From: an uncultured bacterium
Lineage (GTDB): Bacteria > Verrucomicrobiota > Lentisphaeria > Victivallales > UBA1829
Length of the DNA: 64,000 nt
Direction: 5' to 3'
NCBI GenBank assembly: GCA_900548385.1
Contig: URKJ01000004.1
Coordinates: forward strand, 106,214-170,213
A program made the position numbers and the translations under genes. The notes under the pieces were generated by a model. The model was not told where the DNA came from and did not search any database. It saw only the letters and a list, made by a program, of their open reading frames with translations. Below, one piece after another: positions 17,722 through 28,100 of this stretch (the stretch's first letter is position 1; every line of letters starts with the position of its first letter).

Positions 17722-19485
17722 ATGATGCAGGACAAACGGAATATTACTGATTCAGAAGAGGGACGCCGCGAATTTCATGCACAGGTGTCGGAGCTGCAGG
17801 AAGACAAAATGCTGAAAATCCGGCTGAGCCGGAAATGGACGTTTTGTCCGCAGGTTCCTGAAGGAGAGTGGATGGACAAGGCGGTGAACGGAATTCCGTT
17901 TGAGCTGAAAAACGGCGCCGCGGATTTGGATATACTCGCCGGGGGAAGCCCGGAAATCGGGGCGGAAGCCGTTCTTTATCAGGAGTTTGAGTCGAATGAG
18001 GAGGGAATTGCACAGCTCGGTTTCGGCTGTGACTGGTGGTGCGAGGTGTTTTGCAACGGTGTTCTCTGCAGTTCTACTTTTTCCGACGGAAACGGAAGCG
18101 ATACTTTTTCTCCGGAGGACAACCCGTTTTTCCTGCCGGTCCGCAAGGGACGGAACCTGTTGGCTCTCCGGGTCCGGCGGGGGAGTCATTCCTGGATGTT
18201 TGCATTCGGTCCGGTCGAATTCCGTCTGTCGGATCTTCCGGTGATTCAGCATGGTCCGTGGCTCGGCAATCCCGATGCGGAGAGCATGAGCATCCGGTTC
18301 GTGACGGCGGGAAATATCGGTGCCGGAGTGGAGTACCGGAAACACGGCGGGAAAAGCTGGAGGCTGTTGTGGGATCACGTTCACGGGCAGATTCGCCGCA
18401 GCCGGTTTCATGTCCTGCATCTTTCCGGGCTTGAATGCGGAACCTCGTATGATTACCGCATTGTGCTGATCAACCCGCAGACGCCGGAGAAAAGGGTCCG
18501 TCCGGATGGGGACGGGTGGCATACGTTCCGCATTCCGGAGGCTGATTGCGGGAAATTCAGTTTTTTCTACACAGCAGATCTCCAGTTTCCATCGGAGCGG
18601 CAGAGTGCTGTTCTGGACTCCCTGCTGGAGGCGGCGGACGGAAGGAACTGTGATTTCTTTGTATTCGGAGGAGACATCGGGTCCAGTTTCGTGAGTGCGG
18701 CATTGTTCCGCGGAGCCATTGCCCGGATCTGTGCGTCCGGCGGAGCGGAACGCCCGCTGGTGACCGTTCGCGGGAATCATGAACTGCGGGGCGGGGAGGC
18801 GGACCGTTTTCTGGATTATTTCGGAGACCGGAACGGGCTTTCCTATGGGGTGTTCCGGTTCGGCGATACAGCGTTTCTGATCTTGGACTGCTGGGAGGAC
18901 AAGCCTGCGGAGAGCGAGGGCGCCGGATATTGCAAGTATAATCTGGACGATCTGTTTCTGCAGGAGGAAAAAGAGTTTCTGGCGCGTGCGCTCGCTTCTG
19001 AAAAATGGACTTCCGCAAAACGGAGGATCGTGCTTTCCCACGGAGCGCCGTATTCCCATTTCGATTCGTGCATGACGATGCCGTTTGTCCTTCAGGAAAT
19101 GACGGATCCGTACTTTGCGGGAAAAGAGCCGGTATCCCGGCTGAATCTCTGGCTTGCGGGGCACACGCACCGGTATTCCCGGAGTATTCCCGGTACGGCG
19201 GTCATTGCGGCTCCGGTTCCGCCGAAAACTCCGCATAAGGACGGAAGGGATTACTGTTACCCGGTCTTTACGGTTGCCGGACCGGATGCCGCACAGCCGA
19301 TACAGGCGTCTGCGTTCCGGATTGATGCGGAGCCCGGAAAACTCGTCGTCAGTGCTTTTTCTCCGGATGGTGCCTGTTTCGAGAAAATAGAGCTTGCGGA
19401 TGACGGTGCGGTTACGGAACGGATTTCCCTGCCGCATTTTGATGTTCCGGCGGATGAGAGAAAGGTGAATGATCCAAAAAATTAA
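17722..19485 (+). CDS. Calcineurin-like metallophosphoesterase with N-terminal beta domains
   Basis: 587 aa, no signal peptide. Residues about 20-170 are beta-rich with a GH2-like sugar-binding look ('EVFCNGVLCSSTFSDGNGSD'). Residues about 175-270 resemble the fibronectin-like domain of purple acid phosphatases ('SIRFVTAGNIGAGVEYR', 'YDYRIVLINP'). The phosphoesterase domain has 'FFYTADLQF', 'FVFGGDIG', 'VRGNHEL', 'IVLSHGAPYSH' and 'LWLAGHTHRYS'. The first motif is D-x-Q rather than the usual D-x-H. Role: metal-dependent phosphate-ester hydrolysis of unknown substrate, apparently cytoplasmic. GGGAGTGG lies before the ATG. Confidence 0.85.
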   Translation: MMQDKRNITDSEEGRREFHAQVSELQEDKMLKIRLSRKWTFCPQVPEGEWMDKAVNGIPFELKNGAADLDILAGGSPEIGAEAVLYQEFESNEEGIAQLGFGCDWWCEVFCNGVLCSSTFSDGNGSDTFSPEDNPFFLPVRKGRNLLALRVRRGSHSWMFAFGPVEFRLSDLPVIQHGPWLGNPDAESMSIRFVTAGNIGAGVEYRKHGGKSWRLLWDHVHGQIRRSRFHVLHLSGLECGTSYDYRIVLINPQTPEKRVRPDGDGWHTFRIPEADCGKFSFFYTADLQFPSERQSAVLDSLLEAADGRNCDFFVFGGDIGSSFVSAALFRGAIARICASGGAERPLVTVRGNHELRGGEADRFLDYFGDRNGLSYGVFRFGDTAFLILDCWEDKPAESEGAGYCKYNLDDLFLQEEKEFLARALASEKWTSAKRRIVLSHGAPYSHFDSCMTMPFVLQEMTDPYFAGKEPVSRLNLWLAGHTHRYSRSIPGTAVIAAPVPPKTPHKDGRDYCYPVFTVAGPDAAQPIQASAFRIDAEPGKLVVSAFSPDGACFEKIELADDGAVTERISLPHFDVPADERKVNDPKN

Positions 19486-19514
19486 AAAATACGCATTTTT
19501 ATTATCTTTTAAAC

Positions 19515-19543
19515 TTTACAAATCGGAAAAGAGAGTGTATAAT
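19515..19543 (+). promoter_or_regulatory. Sigma70-type promoter of the ABC importer operon
   Basis: TTTACA (19515-19520), 17-bp spacer, TATAAT (19538-19543). It leaves an untranslated leader of about 170 bases before the TPR gene, containing a short GC-rich hairpin and a T-run near 19605-19621. Confidence 0.7.
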
Positions 19544-19717
19544 CTCATGATGATCCGGTTAGGACCGGATTCTGTTCCGTTGGTTCTGTTTATGGAAGCC
19601 CTCTTGCCCGGCGGGTTTTTGTATGCGGTCTGAGCCGGCGGATGACCGTTTTCCGGATACCGGTGCGAGGTTTTGTGCCCATTCCGGAAAATACGCAAAA
19701 TTTACAAGGAGACTATT

Positions 19718-20560
19718 ATGCATGATTCAAGGAAGGATCCGGTGAGCTTGAAACCGTTACGATCCGCAAGCCTTGCCGTATCTGTTTTCCTTGCACTTGC
19801 CCCGGCTGTTTCCGGGGCGGCACAGGAAAAAAAGAGTACTCCGGCAGAGCCGAAAACAGACCCGTTGATCCAGGCGTATGCCATGAACAATTATTCCAGA
19901 GTGCGCACTCTGGGCGCGGAGCGGAAGAACGAGCCGTTGGCGGCGCTGCTTCTTTCTCTCGCAAAAGTTTATGATAAAAGTCAGAGCGAGGCCGTTACCA
20001 AGCGCGGTGTGGAGGAACTCGGACTCTATTTCGCCGATAAAAGCAAGCCGAAAGCGTTCCGTGTCCTTGCCGGACTCAGTTATGCCCGCTGTGCCCAGCT
20101 CATGCAGGACCGCAAAGATATTTACGGTAATTTTGCCGACGGGATCAACCACCGCAAAGTATATGATGAGATCCTGAAAATGGCGCCGGACAGCAAGGAG
20201 GCTGTTGCCGCTTTTCTCTACAAGAATCCGACGTCGGAGGAAATCGACGCGTATGTGCGGACTTTCACCGGCGACCGGCAGTATCTGATTCCGCTTCATT
20301 TGTACATTGCCAACAAGCTGATCCGTGAAAAACAGGATTACAAAAAGGCGGTCGGGCATTTGAAGCAGGCGTATAACAACGGGATTGTACATCCGAGCAT
20401 CCGTCGCGGTATGCTCTTCCGCATCGGTTATCTTTATGATAAACGCCTGAATGACTACAAGGCGGCGGAACCCTATTATAAAGAATTTATCAAACAGTAT
20501 CCCCTTTCCACGCAGGCCGTTGTGATCCAGCGCTTTATGAGAGAGAGAGGAGCGAAGTAA
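19718..20560 (+). CDS. Exported tetratricopeptide-repeat protein
   Basis: 280 aa from ATG 19718 (AAGGAG 6 nt upstream; an upstream in-frame start lacks one). A basic N-region and hydrophobic stretch (LAVSVFLALAPAVSGAA) form a signal peptide cleaved near residue 36. The remainder is helical with TPR-like units: 'KAFRVLAGLSYARCAQLM', 'KKAVGHLKQAYNNG', 'RRGMLFRIGYLYDKRLNDYKAAEPYYKEFIKQYPLST'. The last resembles YfiO/TolA-associated TPRs. It ends 2 bp before the solute-binding protein gene, so it is part of the importer operon and may hold the transporter or its substrate in the periplasm; that role is inferred. Confidence 0.75.
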   Translation: MHDSRKDPVSLKPLRSASLAVSVFLALAPAVSGAAQEKKSTPAEPKTDPLIQAYAMNNYSRVRTLGAERKNEPLAALLLSLAKVYDKSQSEAVTKRGVEELGLYFADKSKPKAFRVLAGLSYARCAQLMQDRKDIYGNFADGINHRKVYDEILKMAPDSKEAVAAFLYKNPTSEEIDAYVRTFTGDRQYLIPLHLYIANKLIREKQDYKKAVGHLKQAYNNGIVHPSIRRGMLFRIGYLYDKRLNDYKAAEPYYKEFIKQYPLSTQAVVIQRFMRERGAK

Positions 20561-20562
20561 TT

Positions 20563-22287
20563 ATGGAAGAATCAAAGTTTCAGAAAGTGATGAACCGGAT
20601 CGGCCTGATCTGCTTTCTGCTGTTTTTCTCTCTTTCCGTCATAATGGTGATCCGGAACGGATCCGTCGGTGGCGGACTGCTGTCCGGAGAAAAACGTCTG
20701 ACGTTTGCACACTGGCAGCTGGAGGACGGGTTCCGGGAAGGTTATGCGGACGCCATCAAAGAGTATGAGCGGATCAAAGCAGCGGAAGGCGTTAAGGTGA
20801 AAGTGATCCAGACGACCGTCCCGGTCCGCGGATATTCCCAGTGGTTTCTGACTCAGCTGATCGGTGGGGACAGCGCGGATGTGATCGAGCTCTCCGGAAG
20901 CGATGACATCCACAATCAGTATTTCCTTCCGCTTTCGCCGTATCTTGCGGGACCGAATCCCTATAACAAGGGAACACCGCTGGAGGGGATGGCATGGCGT
21001 GACACCTTTGCCGATGACATGGTCGGGGCGCTGAACCTGACCTATTCGGAATATTTCGGCGTTTGCACATTCAGCACAACGACCCGTATGTATGTCAATG
21101 TGGATCTTTTTGAAAAGGCGAACGGACACCGGGAACTGCCGAAGACGTTGGACGAGTGGATTTTCTCCTGCCAGAAGATTCAGGAATACGGCAAAAAAGT
21201 CGGTCGTCCGCTGATCCCGATCGGGGTGCGCGGCTTTGATAAAGGGACGATCGGTCAGATGTTTGCTCATTTCAACAATATTATCAATGCCGATTATAAC
21301 GATTCCGTTTCCGATTATGGCTACGGTCCCACGATTTATGAATTATATCATAAGCTCGCGATTGGTGACAAAAATCTCAATCTGGACCGTTTTCTCACAC
21401 CGGTGGAGATCATGACTCAGGCCGGCAAATATTTTGCGAAAGGATTTTCCGCCATTGACCTGGAACAGACGAAGTTCCTGTTCAACTCCGGAGTCGTCGG
21501 TTACTTTATAGACGGCACTTACAATGCGTTTTCCATGGTGAACAACTCCAACTTCAAAGTGGATGTGATTCCACTTCCGCTGCTGGGGCCGAACGCCAGG
21601 TACCGCGATCTCGGCAGGATGACGGAGGTCGGAGGCGGCGGAAGCGGCCGGTTCGGCATTCCGAAGAATGTCAAGGACATTGATCTTGCTCTGGATTTCC
21701 TTAAATTCATCACGTCGTACAGAATCTCCCAGCTGACGATGGTCCGTCACAGCAAGTGGGGATCGCCGCTGAAACGCATGGATTACCGGGCGGCGTTTTC
21801 TCCGGAAATCTCGGCGATGTGCCACTGTCCGAATAAAAAGAACATGACGCAGGAACAGATTGACGAAGAGGTGGATCTCCTCGAAAAATGCCGTCCTTAT
21901 GAAGGCAAGGGCTATACCTCGATCACCCAGATTTACTCCATCGGCGGAAAGACGATGAAAGAGCACATCCTTACGTTGGAAAATCTGATCATCAATCAGC
22001 CGGAAGATCCGAAGAAGATATTCTGGAACACGATTCTCAGTAAACGTCACCGTTTGCTGCAGGAACTTGACGAGGTTGTGATAACGGAGCGGCGTACGCT
22101 TTGGAATCTGGACGGCATGCGCACCACATTCGCCGTTGCCGGCCTGGAAGCCGTTTCGGCGAAAGACAAGAAAGCGTATGAGGAACGTTACAAGCTCAAT
22201 ATGGAAGGTATGATGAACCGTTATCATCAGCTTGATTCCCTGCTTCAGGCGATCGACGATATTCCGAATTTGAAGGAGATTGAATAA
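20563..22287 (+). CDS. Membrane-anchored ABC sugar-binding protein with C-terminal extension
   Basis: 574 aa, against about 400-450 for a typical family 1 extracellular solute-binding protein. One N-terminal transmembrane helix (GLICFLLFFSLSVIMVI) with no lipobox anchors it. The binding-protein fold is recognised by 'LTFAHWQLEDGFREGY', 'GDSADVIELSGSD', 'RMYVNVDLFEKANGHRELPKTLDEWIFSCQKI' and 'ALDFLKFITSYRISQL'. The last roughly 140 residues are a charged helical extension ('EQIDEEVDLLEKCRPYEG' onward) not normal for the family. Role: captures oligosaccharide for the MalF/MalG-type permeases that follow. Confidence 0.88.
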   Translation: MEESKFQKVMNRIGLICFLLFFSLSVIMVIRNGSVGGGLLSGEKRLTFAHWQLEDGFREGYADAIKEYERIKAAEGVKVKVIQTTVPVRGYSQWFLTQLIGGDSADVIELSGSDDIHNQYFLPLSPYLAGPNPYNKGTPLEGMAWRDTFADDMVGALNLTYSEYFGVCTFSTTTRMYVNVDLFEKANGHRELPKTLDEWIFSCQKIQEYGKKVGRPLIPIGVRGFDKGTIGQMFAHFNNIINADYNDSVSDYGYGPTIYELYHKLAIGDKNLNLDRFLTPVEIMTQAGKYFAKGFSAIDLEQTKFLFNSGVVGYFIDGTYNAFSMVNNSNFKVDVIPLPLLGPNARYRDLGRMTEVGGGGSGRFGIPKNVKDIDLALDFLKFITSYRISQLTMVRHSKWGSPLKRMDYRAAFSPEISAMCHCPNKKNMTQEQIDEEVDLLEKCRPYEGKGYTSITQIYSIGGKTMKEHILTLENLIINQPEDPKKIFWNTILSKRHRLLQELDEVVITERRTLWNLDGMRTTFAVAGLEAVSAKDKKAYEERYKLNMEGMMNRYHQLDSLLQAIDDIPNLKEIE

Positions 22288-22288
22288 A

Positions 22289-23191
22289 ATGGCAGTTGAA
22301 GTCCCGATGCAAAAGCTGCGGTATTACTGGCCGGTCTATCTGCTGATCGCCGTTCCGCTGCTGTTGGTTTTTGTTTTTTCCTATTACCCGATCTATAACG
22401 GATTCATCCATATTTTTTACCGTTGGAACGGAGATACGGTGGAGGAGTTCATCGGACTGGGGAATATTCTCCGCGTCATGCAGGATACCACTTTGCTGAA
22501 TTCATTCGGCGTGGTTTTGATTTTTGTGATTGCAAACGTTGTGAAGATGATCCTGCCGATCATAGCTGCGGTGGTTCTTCACCATGTTATCAATGACCGG
22601 ATGGGGTATCTGTACCGCGTTCTGTTTGTGATCCCGATGATCATTCCCGGCATGGTCGGTATTCTGATCTGGAAATATTTTTACGAGCCGAACAACGGGG
22701 TGCTGAACGGGATTCTCCGCAGCATGGGTTTCCTTTCCCCGACGGACAGCATTCAATGGCTTTCGGACGAACGGCTGATTCTTCCCTCGCTGATTTTCAT
22801 GGGATTCCCGTGGGTCGGCGCATTCGGTGTGCTGATCTATCTTGCGGGACTCCAGAGCATTCCGGAGGATGTGTATGAGGCCGCCGAGGTCGACGGTGCG
22901 GGACCGTTCCGCATCTTCTTCCAGATTGAACTGCCGCTGATCATGACGCAGATCCGTATCAATCTGGTGCTGATGACGATTTCGACGCTTCAGGCGTGGG
23001 AGCACATCTATCTGTTCGTCGGGATCAGCGGCGGTCCGAACGGGGTCGCCACGGTGCCGGGACTGCGTATTTTCCGCGACGCCTTTTCGGAGGGGCTGTT
23101 CGGGTACGGCTGTGCGATCGGTTTTGTGATCTTCATGGTGACGCTCGCCCTGACGTATGTCAACAACCGGTTTGTCAAGGTCAACAAGTAA
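22289..23191 (+). CDS. ABC sugar permease, MalF-like
   Basis: 300 aa. The ATG at 22289 is preferred to an upstream TTG because AAGGAG at 22273-22278 has usable spacing only to the ATG. Six transmembrane helices and the EAA loop 'EDVYEAAEVDGAGPFRIFFQIELP' that docks the ATPase. Inner-membrane half of a carbohydrate uptake (CUT1-type) importer. It overlaps nothing and is followed 14 bp later by the MalG-like partner. No ATPase gene is in the operon, so a shared MsmK/UgpC-type ATPase encoded elsewhere is expected. Confidence 0.93.
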   Translation: MAVEVPMQKLRYYWPVYLLIAVPLLLVFVFSYYPIYNGFIHIFYRWNGDTVEEFIGLGNILRVMQDTTLLNSFGVVLIFVIANVVKMILPIIAAVVLHHVINDRMGYLYRVLFVIPMIIPGMVGILIWKYFYEPNNGVLNGILRSMGFLSPTDSIQWLSDERLILPSLIFMGFPWVGAFGVLIYLAGLQSIPEDVYEAAEVDGAGPFRIFFQIELPLIMTQIRINLVLMTISTLQAWEHIYLFVGISGGPNGVATVPGLRIFRDAFSEGLFGYGCAIGFVIFMVTLALTYVNNRFVKVNK

Positions 23192-23205
23192 AAGAGGATT
23201 CCAAC

Positions 23206-24036
23206 ATGGCAAGAAAAGTCAGATCGAAAGTCGGGGAAACCGTCAAGCATCTGTTTATTATCGGAATATTGATATTCGCATTCATTCCTTTTTATCTGAT
23301 GCTGAATATTTCCCTGAAGGACAACGAACAGTTTTTCCAAAATCCCTGGCTGCCGTCGCTGCCGTTCCATTGGGAGAACTATGTATACGGCTGGAACTAT
23401 ATCGGGATGAAGATTTTCAACACCACGTTTGTGGCGGTGACGTCGACGGTGCTTTCCATCGCGATGTCGGTTGTGGGGGCTTACTTCTTCGCCCGGTTCA
23501 AAATGCCGGGGTCGAAAGTGCTTTTTTTCATCTTCACCCTGCTGATGATGTATCCCGGTGTCGCGAACATGGTTCCGATGTTCAAACTGATCTCGTCGCT
23601 GGGAATGTACAACACCTACTGGGCGCTGATCCTCCCGGCGATTGCGGGCGGTCAGGCGTTCAATATTTACGTTCTGCGGAACTTCATCGAGGATATTCCG
23701 CAGGACCTGTTCGACGCGATCGAGATCGACGGCGGAAACGTGCTTCAGCAGATTTGGCATATCGTGGTGCCGATGTCCATGCCGATCATCGGAACGCTGG
23801 GAATTCTCAAGATCATCGGACAGTGGAACAACTTTATCGGTCCTCTGCTGTACATCCGTGACGACAGTATGCAGATGCTTTCCGTTTCCCTGCTGTATCT
23901 GGATGGCGAGTACACCAAGCAGTGGGGACAGCTGATGGCGGGATACACGGTTGCTTCGCTGCCGCTGGTGGTGATGTTCCTGTTCTGCATGAAGCTCTTT
24001 GTGCGCGGACTTTCCGCCGGAGCGATCAAAGGCTGA
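23206..24036 (+). CDS. ABC sugar permease, MalG-like
   Basis: 276 aa from ATG 23206 (GAGG upstream); a longer open frame upstream overlaps the MalF-like gene and is not used. Six transmembrane helices; EAA loop 'QDLFDAIEIDGGNVLQQIWHIVVPMS'; typical MalG end 'LFVRGLSAGAIKG'. Second membrane subunit of the CUT1-type importer. Last gene of the operon, followed by a strong terminator. Confidence 0.94.
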   Translation: MARKVRSKVGETVKHLFIIGILIFAFIPFYLMLNISLKDNEQFFQNPWLPSLPFHWENYVYGWNYIGMKIFNTTFVAVTSTVLSIAMSVVGAYFFARFKMPGSKVLFFIFTLLMMYPGVANMVPMFKLISSLGMYNTYWALILPAIAGGQAFNIYVLRNFIEDIPQDLFDAIEIDGGNVLQQIWHIVVPMSMPIIGTLGILKIIGQWNNFIGPLLYIRDDSMQMLSVSLLYLDGEYTKQWGQLMAGYTVASLPLVVMFLFCMKLFVRGLSAGAIKG

Positions 24037-24059
24037 TTCTGTTTTCCGCTCATGGCGTT

Positions 24060-24092
24060 ACGGACCGGAGAGATTTGTTCTTTCCGGTCCGT
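24060..24092 (+). terminator. Rho-independent-type terminator of the importer operon
   Basis: Perfect 10-bp stem ACGGACCGGA / TCCGGTCCGT with a 13-base loop, then TCTGTTTATT. Placed 24 bp after the MalG-like stop; it also lies at the 3' end of the converging AraC gene. Confidence 0.75.
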
Positions 24093-24097
24093 TCTGT

Positions 24098-25003
24098 TTA
24101 TTGGGACAGGGTTTTCTTCCGGAATTCCCGCGGGGAGACATGGTGCTTTTTTTTGAATTCCGTGGAAAAATTGAGCGCGTTGTCATAGCCGATTTTCGAG
24201 GCGATTTCCTTGATGGAAAAATCGGTCTCCAGAAGCAGACTCGCTGCGCGGCGCATCCGCATCTGCATCAGCATCCGGTACGGCGTCGTCTGAAAGTGAA
24301 TATGAAAAAGATGAGTCAGGTGTGAAACGGAACACCCGTAATGTTTCGCCAGCTCCCGGAGAACGAACGGTTGGTGCAGGTTCGTTTCCATGAATGCGGT
24401 GAGCTCGGAAAGCGTATCGGGAACGGTCTCCTGCGGCAGGTTTTTCAGCAGAAGAATCAGTTCATAGGTATGCTGTTCCAGTTCCTGAAGGATTCCTTTC
24501 CGGTATTCCTGTGCACGCGATTTGAACAGGTGCAGCAGTGATTCGAATTTCTTGACATTGACGTACGGCAGATAATTTTTGCCGTCCAGTCCCGTGTGGC
24601 GGAGTATGTCGTCAAGCAGCGGTCCGCTCAGGATGAGAGAGTGCTTGAGACAGAAACCGTGCGGCCCGGTCAGGAATTCGAGGTCTCCGTCCGGACGCAG
24701 CAGGAAGAAATCGTCTTTTTCCGCGAGAAACATGGTATTGTTCTGCCGGACATAGAGCGAACCCTGCCGGATATGTTCAAGAGCGAGGAAATTGGAATTG
24801 ACCCGCCGCATGTGACACTCTTTCCCGAACCGTTCTTCCCAGATGGATTCACACCAGAGCAATGCGTTTTCCGGTCGCGGCGGAAACATGGTGAGATGCC
24901 GCTGTTCGGGTTTTTTGTTCTGGAAGTGCAGGCATCCCTGTTTTTCCATCAGGAACCCGGTCGGAACCTGTTCAAAAATTGTCCGTTCTGTCAATGGTTT
25001 CAT
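24098..25003 (-). CDS. AraC-family transcriptional regulator
   Basis: 301 aa from ATG 25003. A TTG further upstream would add a hydrophobic A/T-rich stretch and is not favoured, though no good ribosome-binding site precedes the ATG. The N-terminal half is a cupin-like sensor ('ALEHIRQGSLYVRQNNTMFLAEKDDFFLLRPDGD'). The C-terminal HTH pair is 'FVLRELAKHYGCSVSHLTHLFHIHFQTTPYRML' and 'SIKEIASKIGYDNALNFSTEFKKKHHVSPREFRKK'. It is convergent with the sugar importer and divergent from the GH39-like enzyme, so it could control either or both. Confidence 0.9.
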   Translation of the reverse strand: MKPLTERTIFEQVPTGFLMEKQGCLHFQNKKPEQRHLTMFPPRPENALLWCESIWEERFGKECHMRRVNSNFLALEHIRQGSLYVRQNNTMFLAEKDDFFLLRPDGDLEFLTGPHGFCLKHSLILSGPLLDDILRHTGLDGKNYLPYVNVKKFESLLHLFKSRAQEYRKGILQELEQHTYELILLLKNLPQETVPDTLSELTAFMETNLHQPFVLRELAKHYGCSVSHLTHLFHIHFQTTPYRMLMQMRMRRAASLLLETDFSIKEIASKIGYDNALNFSTEFKKKHHVSPREFRKKTLSQ

Positions 25004-25084
25004 GCTGAAAAGAATATTTAAAATGTAATAAATAATATTTCCAATATAAAATATCACAGATGAAGCATTTTTCAAATGTTTTTA

Positions 25085-25093
25085 TGCTATAAT
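25085..25093 (+). promoter_or_regulatory. Extended -10 promoter of the GH39-like gene
   Basis: TGC-TATAAT (extended -10) with no clear -35, 80 bp before the start codon, in an A/T-rich region shared with the divergent AraC gene. The poor -35 fits an activator-dependent promoter. Confidence 0.5.
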
Positions 25094-25172
25094 ATAAAGA
25101 AGAGGCAAAATAGCAATAAGGAAAAACCATGAAAACAGTAAAATCGAAATTTATCATGAAAGGAACCGGGAA

Positions 25173-28100
25173 ATGAGGAAAAGGAAAATATGCTGTCTGC
25201 TTGGAACGGTTCTCACGTTTCCGGCTTTTTGCGGAACCGTGCTTTCCGAGACGGATTTTACGGCAAACGGCAAGGCCGTCAATATTGATTGCCGTGCAAA
25301 TGGATTTGGAACGTTTCGTGGCGTTCTGCCTGAAACATGGCGCGAAAACGGAAGTTCCTGGAAAAAGACGGAGGGGAAAAGCGAAATAGTCAGGGATCCT
25401 TCCGGAGATTATCTGAAATTCACCGTTTCCAACGGGACCCAGTTTTTTACCCGTATCCCGGTTTTGAAAAAGGGACAGCTCTACCGGGTGACCGCTGTCC
25501 TCCGGAACCGGACGGATGCCGTGGTCAACGTGGTTTTCCGCGGAGAAAAGTACAAAGTTTATGAAAGGCTTGCTATTCCTTACAGCAAAGAGTGGAAGAG
25601 CTGGACGAAGACTTTCCGTTTTGATGCAGATCGGCAGACCGATCTTTTTCTTCAGATACAAGGGAGCGGCGAGGTCGATTTGCGCAGTATCCGTCTGGAG
25701 GAAGCGGGAGAAGAGAGACCCGTGCTTCTGAATGTTGATTTTTCTGCGGCGTCGAAGCGTTCCAGCGTATCACGGACCGGACGTTTCTCCGGGATCCTGC
25801 CGGACGGATGGAACGAGGATTACACTCATTTTGCCGATGCCGCCGCCCGGTCGGACATCTTCGCGCGTGAGGGCCGGAGTGTGCTCCGGTTCCGTGTGGA
25901 AAAGGGAATGCCGCAGTTTATGGTTCCTGTCAGCGGGTTGAAACCGGAAACGTCCTATGTTCTGACCGTGACGGGGGAAAACCGTACCGGGGAACCGGTT
26001 GTTTTTGCGTTGCGGCAGATCAGCGCGCCGTACCGGATGCTTGCGGCTGCGGCGCTGGACACGAAAGACGGTTGGAGAACGCAGAAACTGATTCTGCGGA
26101 CGGGTGAGAAACTTTTCGAGCCGGCAGGATTGTTTATGACGCTCCGGGGGACGGGCGAAACCGATTTCGCATCGCTCCGCCTGGAAGCTCTCCCGGAGGG
26201 GGAGACCGTGACAAAGCGTCCGGATGCCGCACTGAAGAATTTTTTCCGCAATTCCTGTTTTCCGCTCGGTCTGCAAAGCGGCTGGACACAGGAGACGATG
26301 ACATTCTGGTTCAATATTGGTATGCGCGGCCGGATTTCGGCAGATCCGGCGGTTCCGGGCCCATCCGGGGAAGCCGCCCTAAAACTGGAGCCGGAGCCGG
26401 GGAAAAATATCGGCCTTTATTCGGAACCGTTCAACGTTGCCGAGCCGGATAAGATGCATACGGTATCATTCGCCGTCCGCGGCAGCGGTTCGTATCTTGC
26501 GGAAGTGATTACGGAGGACAAAACTTTGAAACGGATCACCTTTACACCGGGTACGGACTGGAAACGGATCGAAGTGCCGTTTCAGCCGCTGCCGGATGCG
26601 CCCGCATTCGGACTTCATCTGCGGGGAAACGGGACCGTCTGGCTGGATTCTTTCCGCGCGGCGCCATCCTCAGAACGCGGTTATCAGCCGATGGCGGCAA
26701 ACGGAGTGGCGCTGGCGTTTCCGGAGTCGTCCGCATCGGACGCCAGAATCCATTTTCCGGATGAGAGACCCGAACTGCGCTGGCAGGTGACCGGGGATAT
26801 TCTCCCCGGAACGGAACTCCGGTCGTCCGTAACGAACCTCTACAATGAAACCGTCCGGCTGGCTCCGGTTCCCGTTTCCGGGAAGAACCGTTCCGGCGTG
26901 ATCAATTACGCGCTTTTCCCGAAACGCCCATACGGACAGTTCCGGGTCGAAGTCCAGCTGTTCCGCAACGGCAGCCCGGTATCTCCCGTCCACGAAATGG
27001 TTGCGACGCGGATTATCCGTCCGCGTTACTGGGGGAAGGATGCGCCGGATTCCCCGTTCGGGATTCATGTCCTGCCTCAGCCGGAGTCTCTGCTGGCGGC
27101 AAAGGCGTCCGGGGCGAACTGGGCGCGTCTTCACGATGCAGGGACAAATTTCATCGGCTGGGGGTATCTGGAGCCGGAGAAAGGAGTATGGAAATTCCGG
27201 GATGCGGAGCTGAACGCATACCGGAGCGCCGGACTCCGGCTGTTCGGACAGCTCGGAACGGCTCCGCATTGGGCAAGCCGGTATTCGAAAAGCGGGCGTA
27301 CCGCAAAGGGGTATTTCGATTATTACTTTGCCCCGCTCCGGAAAGAGGAATTCGCCAACTATGCGGCGGTGGTCGCCGGGCGGTATCGCGGGATTATTGA
27401 CGAGTGGTTCATCTGGAATGAACCGTGGCATGATCCTTTTTTTGCATTCGGTTACGATGAAACGGGTAAGAAAAACCATTATCGGTACTGGAGCGCTCCG
27501 GATGCTCCGGAAAAATTTGCGGAGTTGAGTGCCGCTGCGTATGCCGCTGTGAAAAAAGCGAATCCGGACGCCGTTGTCTGCGGATTCAACACCCGTGCGG
27601 GCAGCAAACAGAACTGGTCCAAAAGAGTCTACGATGCGGGCGCAATGGCGAACTGCGATGCTTTGGACTATCATTTTTATGCAGGCCGCCTGCTTGGTTA
27701 TCCCGACGACGACTATGCCCGCGAGGCTTGGAAGAGCGCATTCGGGTATATCGAACGGAAAGAAGGCGGGAAGATCCGCAAGCCCATTTACATGTCCGAG
27801 GGGCAGGGATCGCCGGAAAGCGCGGGAAGCGGTGAATGCCGTTACACCGGACTGCTCAAACACACGATTCTGTGGGACGCCGGAGAAGATTATCATTGGC
27901 TGACCGACCGCAATGTACGGGTTCATCTCTCTTTGCTGGCGATTGGAGTCAAGCGTATTTTTCTCTATTCCATGCACGGAAACCGGAATTTCGTTCAGCG
28001 GGCAAGACTGCGGGTCATGGTGAATGCGGACGGCTATCCCGGTCCGATGCTGGTCGGACACTCAGCTCTGACCTCGCGTCTGGAAGATAAAAAATATGTG

